Assembly (NCBI GenBank): GCA_017384225.1
Contig: JAFNUD010000006.1
Span: 26,366-90,365, forward strand
Length of the DNA stretch: 64,000 nucleotides
Direction: 5' to 3'
DNA from: Paludibacteraceae bacterium
GTDB taxonomy: Bacteria; Bacteroidota; Bacteroidia; Bacteroidales; Paludibacteraceae
Every line of letters starts with the position of its first letter. Position 1 is the stretch's first letter. The notes below the pieces were generated by a model, which made no database searches, had not been told where the DNA came from, and was given only the letters and a program-made list of their open reading frames with translations. The position numbers and the translations under genes were made by a program. Of this stretch, positions 1-9,700 are shown piece by piece.

Positions 1-401
1 TTATTTTAGGTACCGAACGTATGGAGGATAACTTGGATGTGGCTATGCGCGAGAATGCAGTGATGAAGTTGGAAGAAGATCAGACTGTATATCAGGGATT
101 TGATCCTAATTCGGTAGAGAGTTATATTCTATTTGAACTGATGCAAAACCAGTATATGGATAATAGTCTGGTATTTGCAGAATTGGTTCAAGAACAGTTT
201 GTGGGCACGTTGCAACGAGCTAATCGTGGAGTGCGTCAGGCTGCTTTTTGGGTGCTGCTTAAGTCTGCATGTCCGAGTGTATTAGTTGAGATGGGATTTA
301 TCAGCAATGCCGCAGAGGAAAAGTGGCTGGCAAGCACGGAAGGTAAGAAAGGAATAGTTAACGGCATCTTTGATGCATTTGAAAAATATTATAAGCGATG
401 A
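1..401 (+). CDS. N-acetylmuramoyl-L-alanine amidase, C-terminal part (Amidase_3 family)
   Basis: This is the 3' end of a gene that begins before the window; the open frame runs in from base 3. The product would hydrolyse the amide bond between N-acetylmuramic acid and the stem peptide of peptidoglycan in the periplasm. The visible part contains the end-of-domain signature of zinc-dependent Amidase_3 enzymes: NRGVRQAAFWVL followed by SVLVEMGFISN, where the Glu is the usual catalytic residue. The zinc ligands nearer the N-terminus lie outside the window. The stop codon overlaps the start of the next gene (ATGA), so the two are translationally coupled. The family call is firm; which amidase of the cell this is cannot be told. 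Confidence 0.85.
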   Translation, partial: ILGTERMEDNLDVAMRENAVMKLEEDQTVYQGFDPNSVESYILFELMQNQYMDNSLVFAELVQEQFVGTLQRANRGVRQAAFWVLLKSACPSVLVEMGFISNAAEEKWLASTEGKKGIVNGIFDAFEKYYKR

Positions 402-1297
402 AATACTCAAGAGAATTAAAAGTGGGTGTCCTCGCCATTGTGTGCATGGTCATCTTGTATTTTGGATTTAATTTCCTCAAGGGAATTAACATTTTTTCAC
501 CTACAAAAGTGTATGTTGGTCAGTTTGATCGTGCCAATGGTCTGACCGAACAAGCACCTGTATATATCAAGGGATATAAGGTTGGTTTGGTGGAGAGTGT
601 TCGGTATGATTTTACGCAGTCTCCTGCCTTTACCGTTGATGTGTCTATAGACAAGTCTATTGAATTGCCTCGTGGTACGCAGATGGCGTTGGTGTCAGAT
701 GGTCTGTTGGGTGGTAGTGCAATAGAATTGCAGTTGCCTGCTCTTGCCAATCGTGCTATGCCATATCAGCATGGTGACACATTGCATACGCAGATTGTGC
801 CAGGTCTGATAGATAATCTGCAAACAGGCTTGCTCGCTCAGTTGGATAGTTTGTTGATAGAAGCTAATAGTTTGTTGGCATCGTTGAATAATGAAGTAGA
901 TAGCGGAAGTCTGCATGCTGCTTTGCACAATGTGGAGCGTTTGACAAGTGATTTGGCTCACAGTGGAAGTGATATACGAAGTTTTACACATAGCCAATTG
1001 CCAATATTGATTACCCAAGTAGATTCTACCCTTATGGGAATACAAGATATCGTCGCTGATGTACAAGCAGCTGGTATTCAACATACGATTCTTTCGCTGG
1101 ATACTACAATCAATGTGATTAATAGTGCGTTAAGCTCTACGACAGGTACGTTAGGTCTGCTTCTTAATGATAATACGCTACACAAAAACCTGAATGTTGC
1201 GTTGCAAAATATAGATAGTGCAGTGCTGAATATGGATACGATTTTGATGTCAATAAAAGCGCGTCCATTTATTCAAAAGAAATTACCGAAGAAATAG
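398..1297 (+). CDS. MCE/MlaD family lipid-transport protein
   Basis: This 299-residue protein has one N-terminal membrane anchor (about residues 7-26, after KYSRELKVGVLA) followed by an MCE domain (about residues 35-115, including GLTEQAPVYIKGYKVGLV and SDGLLGGSAIEL). The rest is a long helical, Leu/Ser-rich tail typical of MlaD-like proteins. Family members form hexameric rings that pass phospholipids between inner and outer membrane together with an MlaE/MlaF ABC transporter; those partners are not in this window. The gene overlaps the amidase gene by 4 bases, an arrangement that is common in Bacteroidota. A strong terminator follows. The substrate is inferred from the family only. Confidence 0.85.
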   Translation: MKYSRELKVGVLAIVCMVILYFGFNFLKGINIFSPTKVYVGQFDRANGLTEQAPVYIKGYKVGLVESVRYDFTQSPAFTVDVSIDKSIELPRGTQMALVSDGLLGGSAIELQLPALANRAMPYQHGDTLHTQIVPGLIDNLQTGLLAQLDSLLIEANSLLASLNNEVDSGSLHAALHNVERLTSDLAHSGSDIRSFTHSQLPILITQVDSTLMGIQDIVADVQAAGIQHTILSLDTTINVINSALSSTTGTLGLLLNDNTLHKNLNVALQNIDSAVLNMDTILMSIKARPFIQKKLPKK

Positions 1298-1337
1298 GAG
1301 TTTTTTGAACGTCTAATTTTGCAAAAACGTTAAAAAG

Positions 1338-1376
1338 TCCCTAATTATGTAACATTCACATAGTTAGGGATTTTTT
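1338..1376 (+). terminator. Intrinsic terminator after the amidase/MCE operon
   Basis: A 13-bp stem (1338-1350 pairing with 1358-1370, one G-T wobble) with a 7-base loop is followed by six T residues. It ends the operon above and insulates dnaA. Confidence 0.85.
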
Positions 1377-1536
1377 GTGAAACATATATATGTGGAACAA
1401 ATAGGTGTTTGAGTTATGAGTTTCAATAGGTTATGTGTTGAAAACGTCTGTAAGGTGAAGAAAATCAATAGTGTGTGGTTAAGTGACTGAATTCTTGTGT
1501 AATAGAAAAAAAACAAATTCTCCAAAATATTAGTCA

Positions 1537-1568
1537 TTTGTTCAATTGAAAAAAATGTAGTACCTTTG
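1537..1568 (+). promoter_or_regulatory. Bacteroidota-type promoter of dnaA
   Basis: A -33 TTTG (1537-1540) and a -7 TACCTTTG (1561-1568) are separated by 20 bases, matching the sigma-ABfr consensus. This predicts a transcript start near 1575, giving a leader of about 57 bases for dnaA. Confidence 0.8.
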
Positions 1569-1631
1569 CACTCGATTTCGAAAAGGAGTCGATTTTTTTT
1601 GCCCCTTTTTGTACGCTATTTATAATACTCC

Positions 1632-3002
1632 ATGAAGCAAAATTTCAACATATTGTGGGCTGAATGCCAGCAGATTCTGCGCGACAATCTCTCGCAGAGT
1701 GCATACCAGACTTGGTTTGCGCCTGTGTGTGCGTTGCAGTATGACAACAATGTGTTGGTATTGCAGGTGAAGAGTCAATTCATCGTGGAGTATATTGAGG
1801 AAAATTATTTAGATTTGCTCTCGCGCGTGTTGAGAAAGGTGTTTGGACCATCCATTCAATTGGAATATCGTATTATGTTGGCTGGTAGTAGTATTGATGT
1901 ACCCAGCGAGCCATTGCGTGAACCAGTTTCTGGTACAAGAAGGGAAGTATATACTCCAGCGCAAGAAAGTCAGAATACGTGGGATAGTCAGTTGAATGAG
2001 CAATATACTTTTGACAATTTTATCAAAGGTGAACCCAATAAGTTGGCTCGTGCTGCTGCGATAGAGATAGCAAAGAATCCAGGTAAGACTATTTTTAATC
2101 CTCTGTTCTTGTTTGGCGGTAGTGGAGTTGGTAAAACGCACTTGGCATATGCCATTGGTAATGAAGTGTGCCGTTTGAATCCGAATGCACGAGTATTGTA
2201 TGTGGCTGCTAATACGTTTAAGTTGCAGTTTCAAGATGCTGTAAGTCGCAATCAGGTGCCAGACTTCTTAATGTTCTATCAATCGGTAGATGTGCTGATA
2301 GTGGATGATATACAGTATTTTGCAGAATTAAAAGGTACACAAGATACTTTCTTCCAAATATTCAACTATTTGCAGCAGAGTCACAAACAATTGATATTGA
2401 CATCTGACCGCAGTCCGATGGAGTTGCATGGTATCCAAGACCGGTTGTTGTCGCGTTTCAAGTGGGGATTGGCAGCTGAAATTACTCGTCCTGACTATCC
2501 TCTACGTAGAGATATTTTGCAATATCATATCAAGCGTGATGGTATCAAGTTGGATGAAAATATCGTGGAATATATAGCATCTAATGTTTCGGAGAATGTA
2601 CGCGATTTAGAAGGTGTATTAGCAAGTTTGTTGGCTTATTCTACGCTCACTGATAGCTCGATAGATATGGCGTTGGCGGAAAAAGTAGTAGGGCGCTTGG
2701 TGCAACTCCATCCTAAAACGTATTTGTCATCGGATATTGTTTCGGCAGTATGTCAATGTCTGAAGATTTCAGAAACGGTAATTACTGCACGCACACGCCA
2801 ACGTGAAGCTGTAAAAGCCCGTAATATAGTGATGTATTTGGTGAAAAAATATACAGATAGTTCTTTGTCTGAAATAGGAAAATGCGTACATCGTGATCAT
2901 GCTACTGTGGCACATTCGCTTAGTACAATGGAGGCTCAGTTGACATATGATGCAGTGCTTCGTCAGGAAGTAGCTACGGTAGAGCGCCATTTAGGACGAT
3001 AA
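1632..3002 (+). CDS. dnaA: Chromosomal replication initiator protein DnaA
   Basis: DnaA binds DnaA boxes at oriC, melts the origin and helps load the replicative helicase. At 456 residues it has the usual length. All domains are visible: the N-terminal helicase-interaction domain (about 1-80), a short linker, an AAA+ ATPase core with Walker A GGSGVGKTH (162-170) and Walker B VLIVDD (221-226), and the C-terminal helix-turn-helix with the DnaA signature HRDHATVAHS near residues 420-430. The start at 1632 (MKQNFNILW) matches the family N-terminus. It stands alone behind its own promoter, with a terminator after it; dnaN and recF are not next to it. Confidence 0.97.
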   Translation: MKQNFNILWAECQQILRDNLSQSAYQTWFAPVCALQYDNNVLVLQVKSQFIVEYIEENYLDLLSRVLRKVFGPSIQLEYRIMLAGSSIDVPSEPLREPVSGTRREVYTPAQESQNTWDSQLNEQYTFDNFIKGEPNKLARAAAIEIAKNPGKTIFNPLFLFGGSGVGKTHLAYAIGNEVCRLNPNARVLYVAANTFKLQFQDAVSRNQVPDFLMFYQSVDVLIVDDIQYFAELKGTQDTFFQIFNYLQQSHKQLILTSDRSPMELHGIQDRLLSRFKWGLAAEITRPDYPLRRDILQYHIKRDGIKLDENIVEYIASNVSENVRDLEGVLASLLAYSTLTDSSIDMALAEKVVGRLVQLHPKTYLSSDIVSAVCQCLKISETVITARTRQREAVKARNIVMYLVKKYTDSSLSEIGKCVHRDHATVAHSLSTMEAQLTYDAVLRQEVATVERHLGR

Positions 3003-3023
3003 TGATAATAGGAATGAATAGAG

Positions 3024-3053
3024 AAGCCTTTGCAACCTGCGAGGGCTTTTTCT
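3024..3053 (+). terminator. Intrinsic terminator of dnaA
   Basis: The short hairpin AAGCCTT ... GAGGGCTT (7 bp with one wobble) is followed by a T-rich run 22 bases after the dnaA stop. Confidence 0.65.
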
Positions 3054-3096
3054 TTTTGTGTCTGTGTCAAGTTTTTTGCTGATTTTTCTAAAAATA

Positions 3097-3128
3097 TTTG
3101 TTCACTTGCGAAAAAATGTGTACCTTTG
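3097..3128 (+). promoter_or_regulatory. Promoter of the endonuclease I-nadA unit
   Basis: TTTG (3097-3100), 20 bases, TACCTTTG (3121-3128). The spacing and both boxes match the Bacteroidota consensus. The gene starts 47 bases downstream. Confidence 0.8.
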
Positions 3129-3175
3129 CAGCCTAATGTGCAAAACTATTATTGGTAAACTAAAAAACAATCAAT

Positions 3176-5206
3176 ATGAAACGATTTTTCACTTTCATTC
3201 TATCTGTGGTTCTTCTAACGAGCGTAACCATGTATGCTGCTATTCCTTCAGGATACTACACAGCGGCAAATAACAAGAAAAGTACTGCCTTGCTCTCTGC
3301 TTTGCATGGTTGTATTGATGGGCATACAACATTGTCGTATAGCAGTTTAAAGAATTATTATGATGATACCGATTTAACAGCAGATGGATATATATGGGAT
3401 ATGTATTCTACGTGCAAATTCACAATCAACGATGATGGTAGTTCGCAAAGTCGTATTTGCGATGTATGGAATAAGGAACACTCTGTGCCTCAATCGTGGT
3501 TTGGCGAATCTTCACCAATGAAGAGCGACCTTTTTCATGTATATCCTACCGATGCGCGTGTGAATAATTTCCGTGGTAATCTGCCTTACGGTGAAACGTC
3601 TAGTCGCTCATATATAGATAACAATTCCAAGGCATTAGGCTATATAGGTAGCAGTAACTTTTCGGGGTATTCAGGCAAAGTGTTTGAGCCAGTAGATCAA
3701 TATAAAGGAGATTTTGCGCGTACATATTTCTATATGGTAGCGCGTTATTTGGATAAAAGTTTCAATAAAAGTGAAAATGGCAAAGTTGTATTCACCTATT
3801 CTAATAGCACAACTGGCTTAACTACTTATGCTGTAAATCTTTTCCTCAAATGGCATCGCCAAGACCCTGTATCTCAAAAAGAGATAGATCGTAACAATGC
3901 GGTATATAAACATCAGAAAAACCGTAACCCATTCATTGATTATCCCTATTTAGCTGAGTATATTTGGGGAGAAAAGAAAAATGAAACAATGATATTGGAT
4001 GAATTGATGTCCTCCAGTGATCCAGATTTTATTCCTGGTGAGAGTGATGGTAGCCGCGAGGATGTGGTTCGTACACCTGTTTTGAATGTCAGTGTTACTA
4101 CGGTGAATTTCCCAAGTGTGTTGGTGGATGAGGAATCTTCTTATAGTATCAAAGTGACAGGTATGAACTTGACAGCCGATGTCACCTTGACTATTTCGGG
4201 CGAGGATGCTGATATGTTTGAGAGTTCACGTTCTTCGCTCAGTATCGCTGAAGCAAACAACTCAATTACCCAAAATAATCTGATCCTGACTTACGTGCCT
4301 ACAGAGGAAGGACAACATAGTGGAATCTTAAAAATCGCTTCTGAAGGTGCCGAAACTATCACTGTGAAGCTTTATGGTGCATGTAATGCCGCTTGCCAAG
4401 TGACTTGGAAGGTGAATGGCGAGGAATATACCGTAGGCAATCCTACCACTTCTCTCGCTGCTGGTAGCAAGGTAACAAAACTGCCTACCGCCCCTAAATC
4501 ACCTTGTACGGAGAGCAACCAGTTCGTAGGTTGGAGCGAAGAGGTAATCACAACTCCTCAAGACGACATGCCTATTGACCTCTTCTCTGATGTCAAAGAT
4601 GCACCTGCTGTTAGTCATGATGTGGTTTATAATGCAGTATTTGCACACCTATCCGAAACGGATTCTTCTGCTCCAGAGACATTAATCTTTGCTAAAGATC
4701 AAGAAACAGGATGGACTATTAGTGGAACTTCCTATACAAATAAGTATTGGATATTAAAGAAAAATGCGTACATAGAATCACCCGTTGTTAATTTGAGTAA
4801 GTTGCAATCTATGACACTCAATGTGCGTACATATGGTGGTACCTCTTACAATATTATTGATATTACGTGCAATGGACAGGTGTTAACCACTATTGATGCT
4901 GAGAATAGTACATTGAAAGATAAAACATGGAAACCAACTACTGCGCTTTCTGGCGAAGGAAAGATTCGTTTTAGCAGTACGGACAATACCGATGCAAATG
5001 GTCCTGCTATAGCTAAAGTAACTATTAACTTGGAAGGTGGAACTTCATATGTTTATACTAATTATATCACATATTGCGGTCCTACTACGGACCTCCAAGA
5101 GGTGCAACCATTGAAACCGCAGGGCAATAAACTGCTCCGCGATGGACAACTCGTTATTGAACATAACGGAGTATATTATAATACATTAGGTCAGAAAGTA
5201 CAATAA
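3176..5206 (+). CDS. Secreted endonuclease I family nuclease with C-terminal sorting-type tail
   Basis: A 676-residue exported nuclease. After a Sec signal peptide (about 1-21) comes an endonuclease I (NucM/EndA-type) domain to about residue 280, with the metal-finger signature WNKEHSVPQSWF (catalytic His at 102) and DLFHVYPTDARVNNFRG (118-133). Family members cut DNA non-specifically outside the cell. Residues about 300-405 form a beta-sandwich, about 408-490 resemble an InlB-type repeat (NQFVGWSEE), and 500-645 look like a further beta-rich binding module. The last 27 residues are the tail shared with eight other proteins here (LLRDGQLVIEHNG, YYNTLGQKVQ). The domain order suggests a surface or released nuclease. 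The stop codon overlaps the nadA start by one base (TAATG). Confidence 0.9.
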   Translation: MKRFFTFILSVVLLTSVTMYAAIPSGYYTAANNKKSTALLSALHGCIDGHTTLSYSSLKNYYDDTDLTADGYIWDMYSTCKFTINDDGSSQSRICDVWNKEHSVPQSWFGESSPMKSDLFHVYPTDARVNNFRGNLPYGETSSRSYIDNNSKALGYIGSSNFSGYSGKVFEPVDQYKGDFARTYFYMVARYLDKSFNKSENGKVVFTYSNSTTGLTTYAVNLFLKWHRQDPVSQKEIDRNNAVYKHQKNRNPFIDYPYLAEYIWGEKKNETMILDELMSSSDPDFIPGESDGSREDVVRTPVLNVSVTTVNFPSVLVDEESSYSIKVTGMNLTADVTLTISGEDADMFESSRSSLSIAEANNSITQNNLILTYVPTEEGQHSGILKIASEGAETITVKLYGACNAACQVTWKVNGEEYTVGNPTTSLAAGSKVTKLPTAPKSPCTESNQFVGWSEEVITTPQDDMPIDLFSDVKDAPAVSHDVVYNAVFAHLSETDSSAPETLIFAKDQETGWTISGTSYTNKYWILKKNAYIESPVVNLSKLQSMTLNVRTYGGTSYNIIDITCNGQVLTTIDAENSTLKDKTWKPTTALSGEGKIRFSSTDNTDANGPAIAKVTINLEGGTSYVYTNYITYCGPTTDLQEVQPLKPQGNKLLRDGQLVIEHNGVYYNTLGQKVQ

Positions 5207-6150
5207 TGGATATTGTAGAACAAATACGTACTTTGTGCCAAGAGAAGAACGCCATTATCATGGCGCACTATTACCAACGCCCTGAGATTCAGGACATAGC
5301 TCACTTCGTTGGCGACTCCCTTGCTTTGGCACAAGTGGCAGCCAAGACAGATGCAGACATTATTGTAATGTGCGGTGTACACTTCATGGCAGAGACGGCT
5401 AAGATACTCTGTCCTGACAAGAAAGTGCTTATCCCTGCGCCAGAGGCAGGTTGCTCGTTGGCAGATAGTTGCAAGGCAACAGACCTTGCGGCATGGAAAG
5501 CGGCGCACCCCGATCATATGGTAGTGTCGTATGTTAATACCAGCGCTGCGGTTAAGGCGCTTACCGATGTGGTGGTGACCAGTAGCAATGCGCTGAAGAT
5601 TGTGAAGCAATTGCCTAAAGAAAAACCTATTCTTTTTGGTCCAGACCAAAACCTTGGCGGCTATATCAACCGCATGACAGGTCGCAATATGGATCTCTGG
5701 AATGGCGGCTGCCATGTGCATGCTCGTTTCTCAGAGGAAGCATTGCTCCAACTCAAAGAGCAATATCCTAATGCCAAAGTTCTTGCTCACCCTGAGTGCA
5801 AACAGTCCATTTTGCAACATGCCAATGTCATTGGTTCAACGCAAGCGCTACTTGACTATGCTAAGCAATCCAATAGCCAATTGACCGTAGACAATAACCA
5901 ATTCATTGTAGCTACCGAGAGCGGCATTCTCCACGAGATGCAAAAGGCCTGCCCTGAGGTACACTTTATTCCCGTCCCTGCTGAAGAAGACAATTCAAAA
6001 TTGTCTTGCAATGAATGTGAATACATGCGCATGTGTACGCTTGAGAACCTATATGATTGTTTGCTCAACGAAAGCAATGAGATTGTAGTAGATGAAGCTA
6101 TCGCTAAAGATGCTATTCGTCCTATCCAGCGCATGTTGGAGATGAGTTGA
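5206..6150 (+). CDS. nadA: Quinolinate synthase A
   Basis: NadA condenses iminoaspartate with dihydroxyacetone phosphate to quinolinate in NAD synthesis, using a [4Fe-4S] cluster. The three cluster cysteines are visible: C56 in VMCGVHFM, C169 in GGCHVH and a Cys of CNECEYM (268-271). The length (314) is normal. Residues about 221-231 (QSNSQLTVDNN) are not family sequence. The usual text runs straight into FIVATESGI, and the DNA there is a repeat of CAATAGCCAA type, so this looks like a small in-frame insertion. nadB and nadC are not adjacent. The gene is coupled to the endonuclease gene by a one-base overlap, an odd pairing of a secreted nuclease with a cytosolic biosynthetic enzyme. Confidence 0.95.
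   Translation: MDIVEQIRTLCQEKNAIIMAHYYQRPEIQDIAHFVGDSLALAQVAAKTDADIIVMCGVHFMAETAKILCPDKKVLIPAPEAGCSLADSCKATDLAAWKAAHPDHMVVSYVNTSAAVKALTDVVVTSSNALKIVKQLPKEKPILFGPDQNLGGYINRMTGRNMDLWNGGCHVHARFSEEALLQLKEQYPNAKVLAHPECKQSILQHANVIGSTQALLDYAKQSNSQLTVDNNQFIVATESGILHEMQKACPEVHFIPVPAEEDNSKLSCNECEYMRMCTLENLYDCLLNESNEIVVDEAIAKDAIRPIQRMLEMS
5870..5903 (+). repeat. Short repetitive insertion inside nadA
   Basis: The 34-base stretch begins CAATAGCCAATTG and ends CAATAACCAATTC, two imperfect copies of one unit. It is in frame and adds about ten residues at a point where NadA proteins normally have none. Similar units occur in mnmA and in the tails of P1 and P3. Confidence 0.5.
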
Positions 6151-6168
6151 TAATATCCTATACAAAAA

Positions 6169-6597
6169 GTGACTATCTTTTTCGGTATTGGTACTAATCT
6201 TGGCAATCGCGAGGATAATCTGTGCGAAGCTTTGCGTTTGTTGAACGATCGAGTGGGGGAGCAGTTGGCTTGTTCCTCCATTTATCGTAGTGCACCTTTG
6301 GGCTTTGAGTCGGATAACGAGTTTGCGAATATTGTAGTAGCATACCGTACAAACTATTCTGCAGAAGAATTGCTCCTCATTACGCAACAAATAGAGCGTG
6401 ACATGGGGCGTACACATAAGTCTGTCAATGGTATTTATCATGATCGTGTGATTGATATAGATCTTTTACAAGCTATTGAATACTCAAAAATTGTAACTTA
6501 CAACTCTCCTACGCTCACTCTTCCACATCCACGTATGCAGGAGCGTGATTTTGTGATGATACCATTGAAAGAGGTATGCCAAGTTCTTACCCTCTGA
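6169..6597 (+). CDS. folK: 2-amino-4-hydroxy-6-hydroxymethyldihydropteridine pyrophosphokinase
   Basis: HPPK transfers pyrophosphate from ATP to 6-hydroxymethyl-dihydropterin in folate synthesis. The 142-residue sequence shows the family landmarks: N-terminal FFGIGTNLGNREDNL, the central SSIYRSAPLGF loop, the magnesium-binding motif DRVIDIDLL and HPRMQERDFVMIPL near the C-terminus. Translation probably starts at GTG 6169, because this gives the standard beta-strand start TIFFGIGTNLG and no ATG lies nearby. It follows nadA by 18 bases, so it may share that transcript. Confidence 0.93.
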   Translation: MTIFFGIGTNLGNREDNLCEALRLLNDRVGEQLACSSIYRSAPLGFESDNEFANIVVAYRTNYSAEELLLITQQIERDMGRTHKSVNGIYHDRVIDIDLLQAIEYSKIVTYNSPTLTLPHPRMQERDFVMIPLKEVCQVLTL

Positions 6598-6656
6598 GTT
6601 TATATCGAACTCCTTTTGCAAATTTGAAAGAAAGTGCGGAACAATCTGCATTTTTT

Positions 6657-6688
6657 TTTGCATATATACATTTTTTTTTGTACCTTTG
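6657..6688 (+). promoter_or_regulatory. Promoter of the DUF2723-GTPase-P1-P2-P3 run
   Basis: TTTG (6657-6660), 20 bases, TACCTTTG (6681-6688). No strong terminator is seen between here and the one at 18057, so one long transcript is possible. Confidence 0.8.
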
Positions 6689-6774
6689 CGCGCCGATTGT
6701 ATTTTGTACGCAATTTCGGATGAAATAGAACTATCTTGAACAGCGGCATAGCCGCATTGAACATAAATTTTGTG

Positions 6775-9700
6775 ATGAAAAATTTTAAACTATGGAATGT
6801 GGTACTTGGTTGGGTGGTTTTTGCCATCGCTGCAACCACCTACCTATTAACAATGGAGCCTACAGCCTCATTTTGGGACTGTGGCGAGTTTATCGTAAGT
6901 GCACATAAGTTAGATGTAGGTCACCCACCCGGAGCACCATTCTTCATGCTATTGGGACACTTCTTCTCACTCTTTGCGAGCGATACTGCCCATGTAGCGA
7001 TGTGCGTGAATGCCGTATCGGCATTGGCTTCGGCGTTCACCATACTGTTCCTGTTCTGGACCATCACCGCGTTGGGTAGGAAGTTGGCGATTGGGCGATT
7101 AGGCGATAGAGCACCCCAAAAATCAGCAGATTTTTCGGGGACCCCGCTGACGAAAGGCGAGAGGCGTGCGGCAATGAGTCTTACTCAGGGCATTGCTATC
7201 TTAGGCGCAGGCTTGGTAGGTTCGTTGGCATACACCTTCTCGGATACCTTCTGGTTCTCAGCTGTGGAAGGTGAGGTATATGCGCTGTCGTCCTTGTTTA
7301 CGGCAGTCGTGTTCTGGCTTATACTGAAGTGGGACGAACAAGCAGATGAGGAGGGGTCGGATAAGTGGCTGATTCTCATAGCTTATCTAATGGGTCTGAG
7401 TATCGGTACCCACCTCTTGAACCTGCTGACCATACCCGCTATTGTGTTGGTATATTACTTCCGCCGTCATCAGTTCTCATGGAAAGGCGTATGCGCTGCG
7501 TTTGGCATATCGGTGGCTATACTGGCAGTGATATTGTATGGTATCATACCCGGCGTACCAACGATAGCAGGATGGTTTGAGTTGCTGTTTACTAATGGGT
7601 TGGGTTGTCCATTCAATACAGGTTTGGCTATTTACCTTATCTTGATGGCTGCGGCTCTCGTTTGGGCTATCTGGGAGAGCTACTGCGTGATAGATAAAGA
7701 CGAGAAAATCAATACTCGCACGATTATCTCCTTCGTATTGGCGATGGCGTTGGCAGGTGTACCATTCATTAAGGAAAGTGCGGTGATAGGCATTGTGCTG
7801 ATAGCGACGATGTTGGTGGTGCTCTTTGTGAAGAAAGATGTTATCCCTGCGCGTTGGCTGAATACGATAGCGATGATGGTGACTGTGGTGGTGATTGGCT
7901 ATGCGAGCTATGCGGTGATAGTAATTCGCTCCAATGCGGACACCCCAATGGATCAGAACTCGCCTGACAATGTATTCTCGCTGAAGTACTACCTCAACCG
8001 CGAGCAATACGGCGACACTCCATTGTTCTACGGACAGACCTATAACGCACCAGTGAAACTGGAGGTGAAGGGTAATATGTGTATTCCTGTGGAGAAACAA
8101 GGACATGCACAATATGCACCCGCACCAAAAGAGGAAGGAGCGAAAGACCGCTATGTAGTAACAGGTTACAAGACCAACTACGAGTATATGGACGAGTTTA
8201 AGATGCTCTTCCCCCGTATGCACTCAGGACAATCGCACCATGTGGATGCGTATAAGTCATGGGCTGATGTGAAAGGCAAAAAGATTCGCTATGACTACTG
8301 CGGACAAACGAAAACGGAGTATTGCCCTACTTTTGGCGAGAACCTCAAATTCTTCTTCCGTTATCAGGTGAACTTCATGTACTGGCGCTATTTTATGTGG
8401 AACTTTGCTGGTCGTCAGAATGACTTGCAATCGCATGGCGAACTGACCAAGGGTAATTGGATTTCGGGTATTCCGTTTATTGATAATGCACTCTATGGCG
8501 ACCAAAGCAAGTTGCCAAGCGAGCTGCGTGAGAATAAGGGACATAACGTGTATTACTTCTTACCACTTATCCTCGGATTGATAGGTCTCTGCTGGCAACT
8601 CAGCAAGCGCAACAACCAAGATAAGAACAAAGAGGGGTATCGCTCCTTCGCTATTGTCTTCCTGCTGTTTTTCTTGACGGGTCTGGCTATTGTGGTATAT
8701 CTGAATCAGACACCTTATCAACCACGCGAGCGCGATTACGCGTACGCGGGATCATTCTATGCGTTCTGTATATGGATTGGTTTGGGCGTGATGGCTATCG
8801 TAGATATGTTTGATCAGGTAGTGAAGAACGAGAAAGCGCGTGTATTGGTGGCTGTAGCTACCGTAATAGAAACCTTGCTCGTGCCTGTACAGATGGCTTC
8901 GCAGAACTGGGACGACCACGACCGTTCGAATCGCTATGCCGCGCGTGACTTTGGTGCGAACTACCTGAAGAGCTGCGACGAGGAAGCGATAATCTTCTGC
9001 AACGGTGATAACGATACTTTCCCACTCTGGTACAACTTGGAGGTAGAGCAGGAGCGCGATGATGTGCGTGCATGTAACCTCTCGTACCTGCAAACGGATT
9101 GGTATATCAGCCAAATGAAACGACCATACTATAACTCACCTGGTCTGCCTATCTCATGGGATGAGAAGGACTATATGCCAGGCAAGAACGAAGTGGTATG
9201 GGTGGAGAACAGACTGAATGCACCATTAGAGGTGAAGAAAGCCTTCCAGTTCTTGCACTCGACTGACCCACGCACCAAACGCGATGGCGAGGGCTATATA
9301 CCAAGCGACCAGTTGTATGTACTGTCTCCTGATAGTCAGAAAATTATGCTTAAGAAAGCAAAACGTTTCACTCGCTCAGAAATGATGGTGATGGAGATGC
9401 TTTCTACTAATGAATGGAAGCGTCCAATCTATTTTGCGGTGACTATTGGAGGCGACTATCATTTGGGTCTTGATCCATATTTGGAACTCACAGGTATGGC
9501 ATATCGTATTACACCCGAGCGAAGCAGAAATGGAAAGCCACGTGTGAATACAGAGGAAATGTATGATAATATGCTGCATCATTTCAAGTACGGAAATATG
9601 AATATTCCTGGTATCTATATCGATGAAAATACCATGCGTATGTGCCGTACCCACCGTATGATGTTTGTAGAACTCGCAGAGGCACTCTATGACGAGGGTA

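Larger units (their letters stand above)
1298..1631. other. Intergenic region between the MCE gene and dnaA
   Basis: 334 bases without a gene. It holds the terminator at 1338-1376 and the dnaA promoter at 1537-1568. In the AT-rich stretch 1377-1536 no RNA gene or convincing cluster of DnaA boxes was seen by eye, so there is no positive evidence for a replication origin here. Confidence 0.6.

Noticed and set aside
1298-1631. Replication origin next to dnaA
   Set aside because: No cluster of TTATCCACA-type boxes was found by eye on either strand; dnaA is often far from oriC in Bacteroidales.
7477-8223. Minus-strand open frame of 248 codons inside the DUF2723 gene
   Set aside because: It is antisense to a strongly conserved membrane protein, and its His/Tyr-rich composition is that of a shadow frame.
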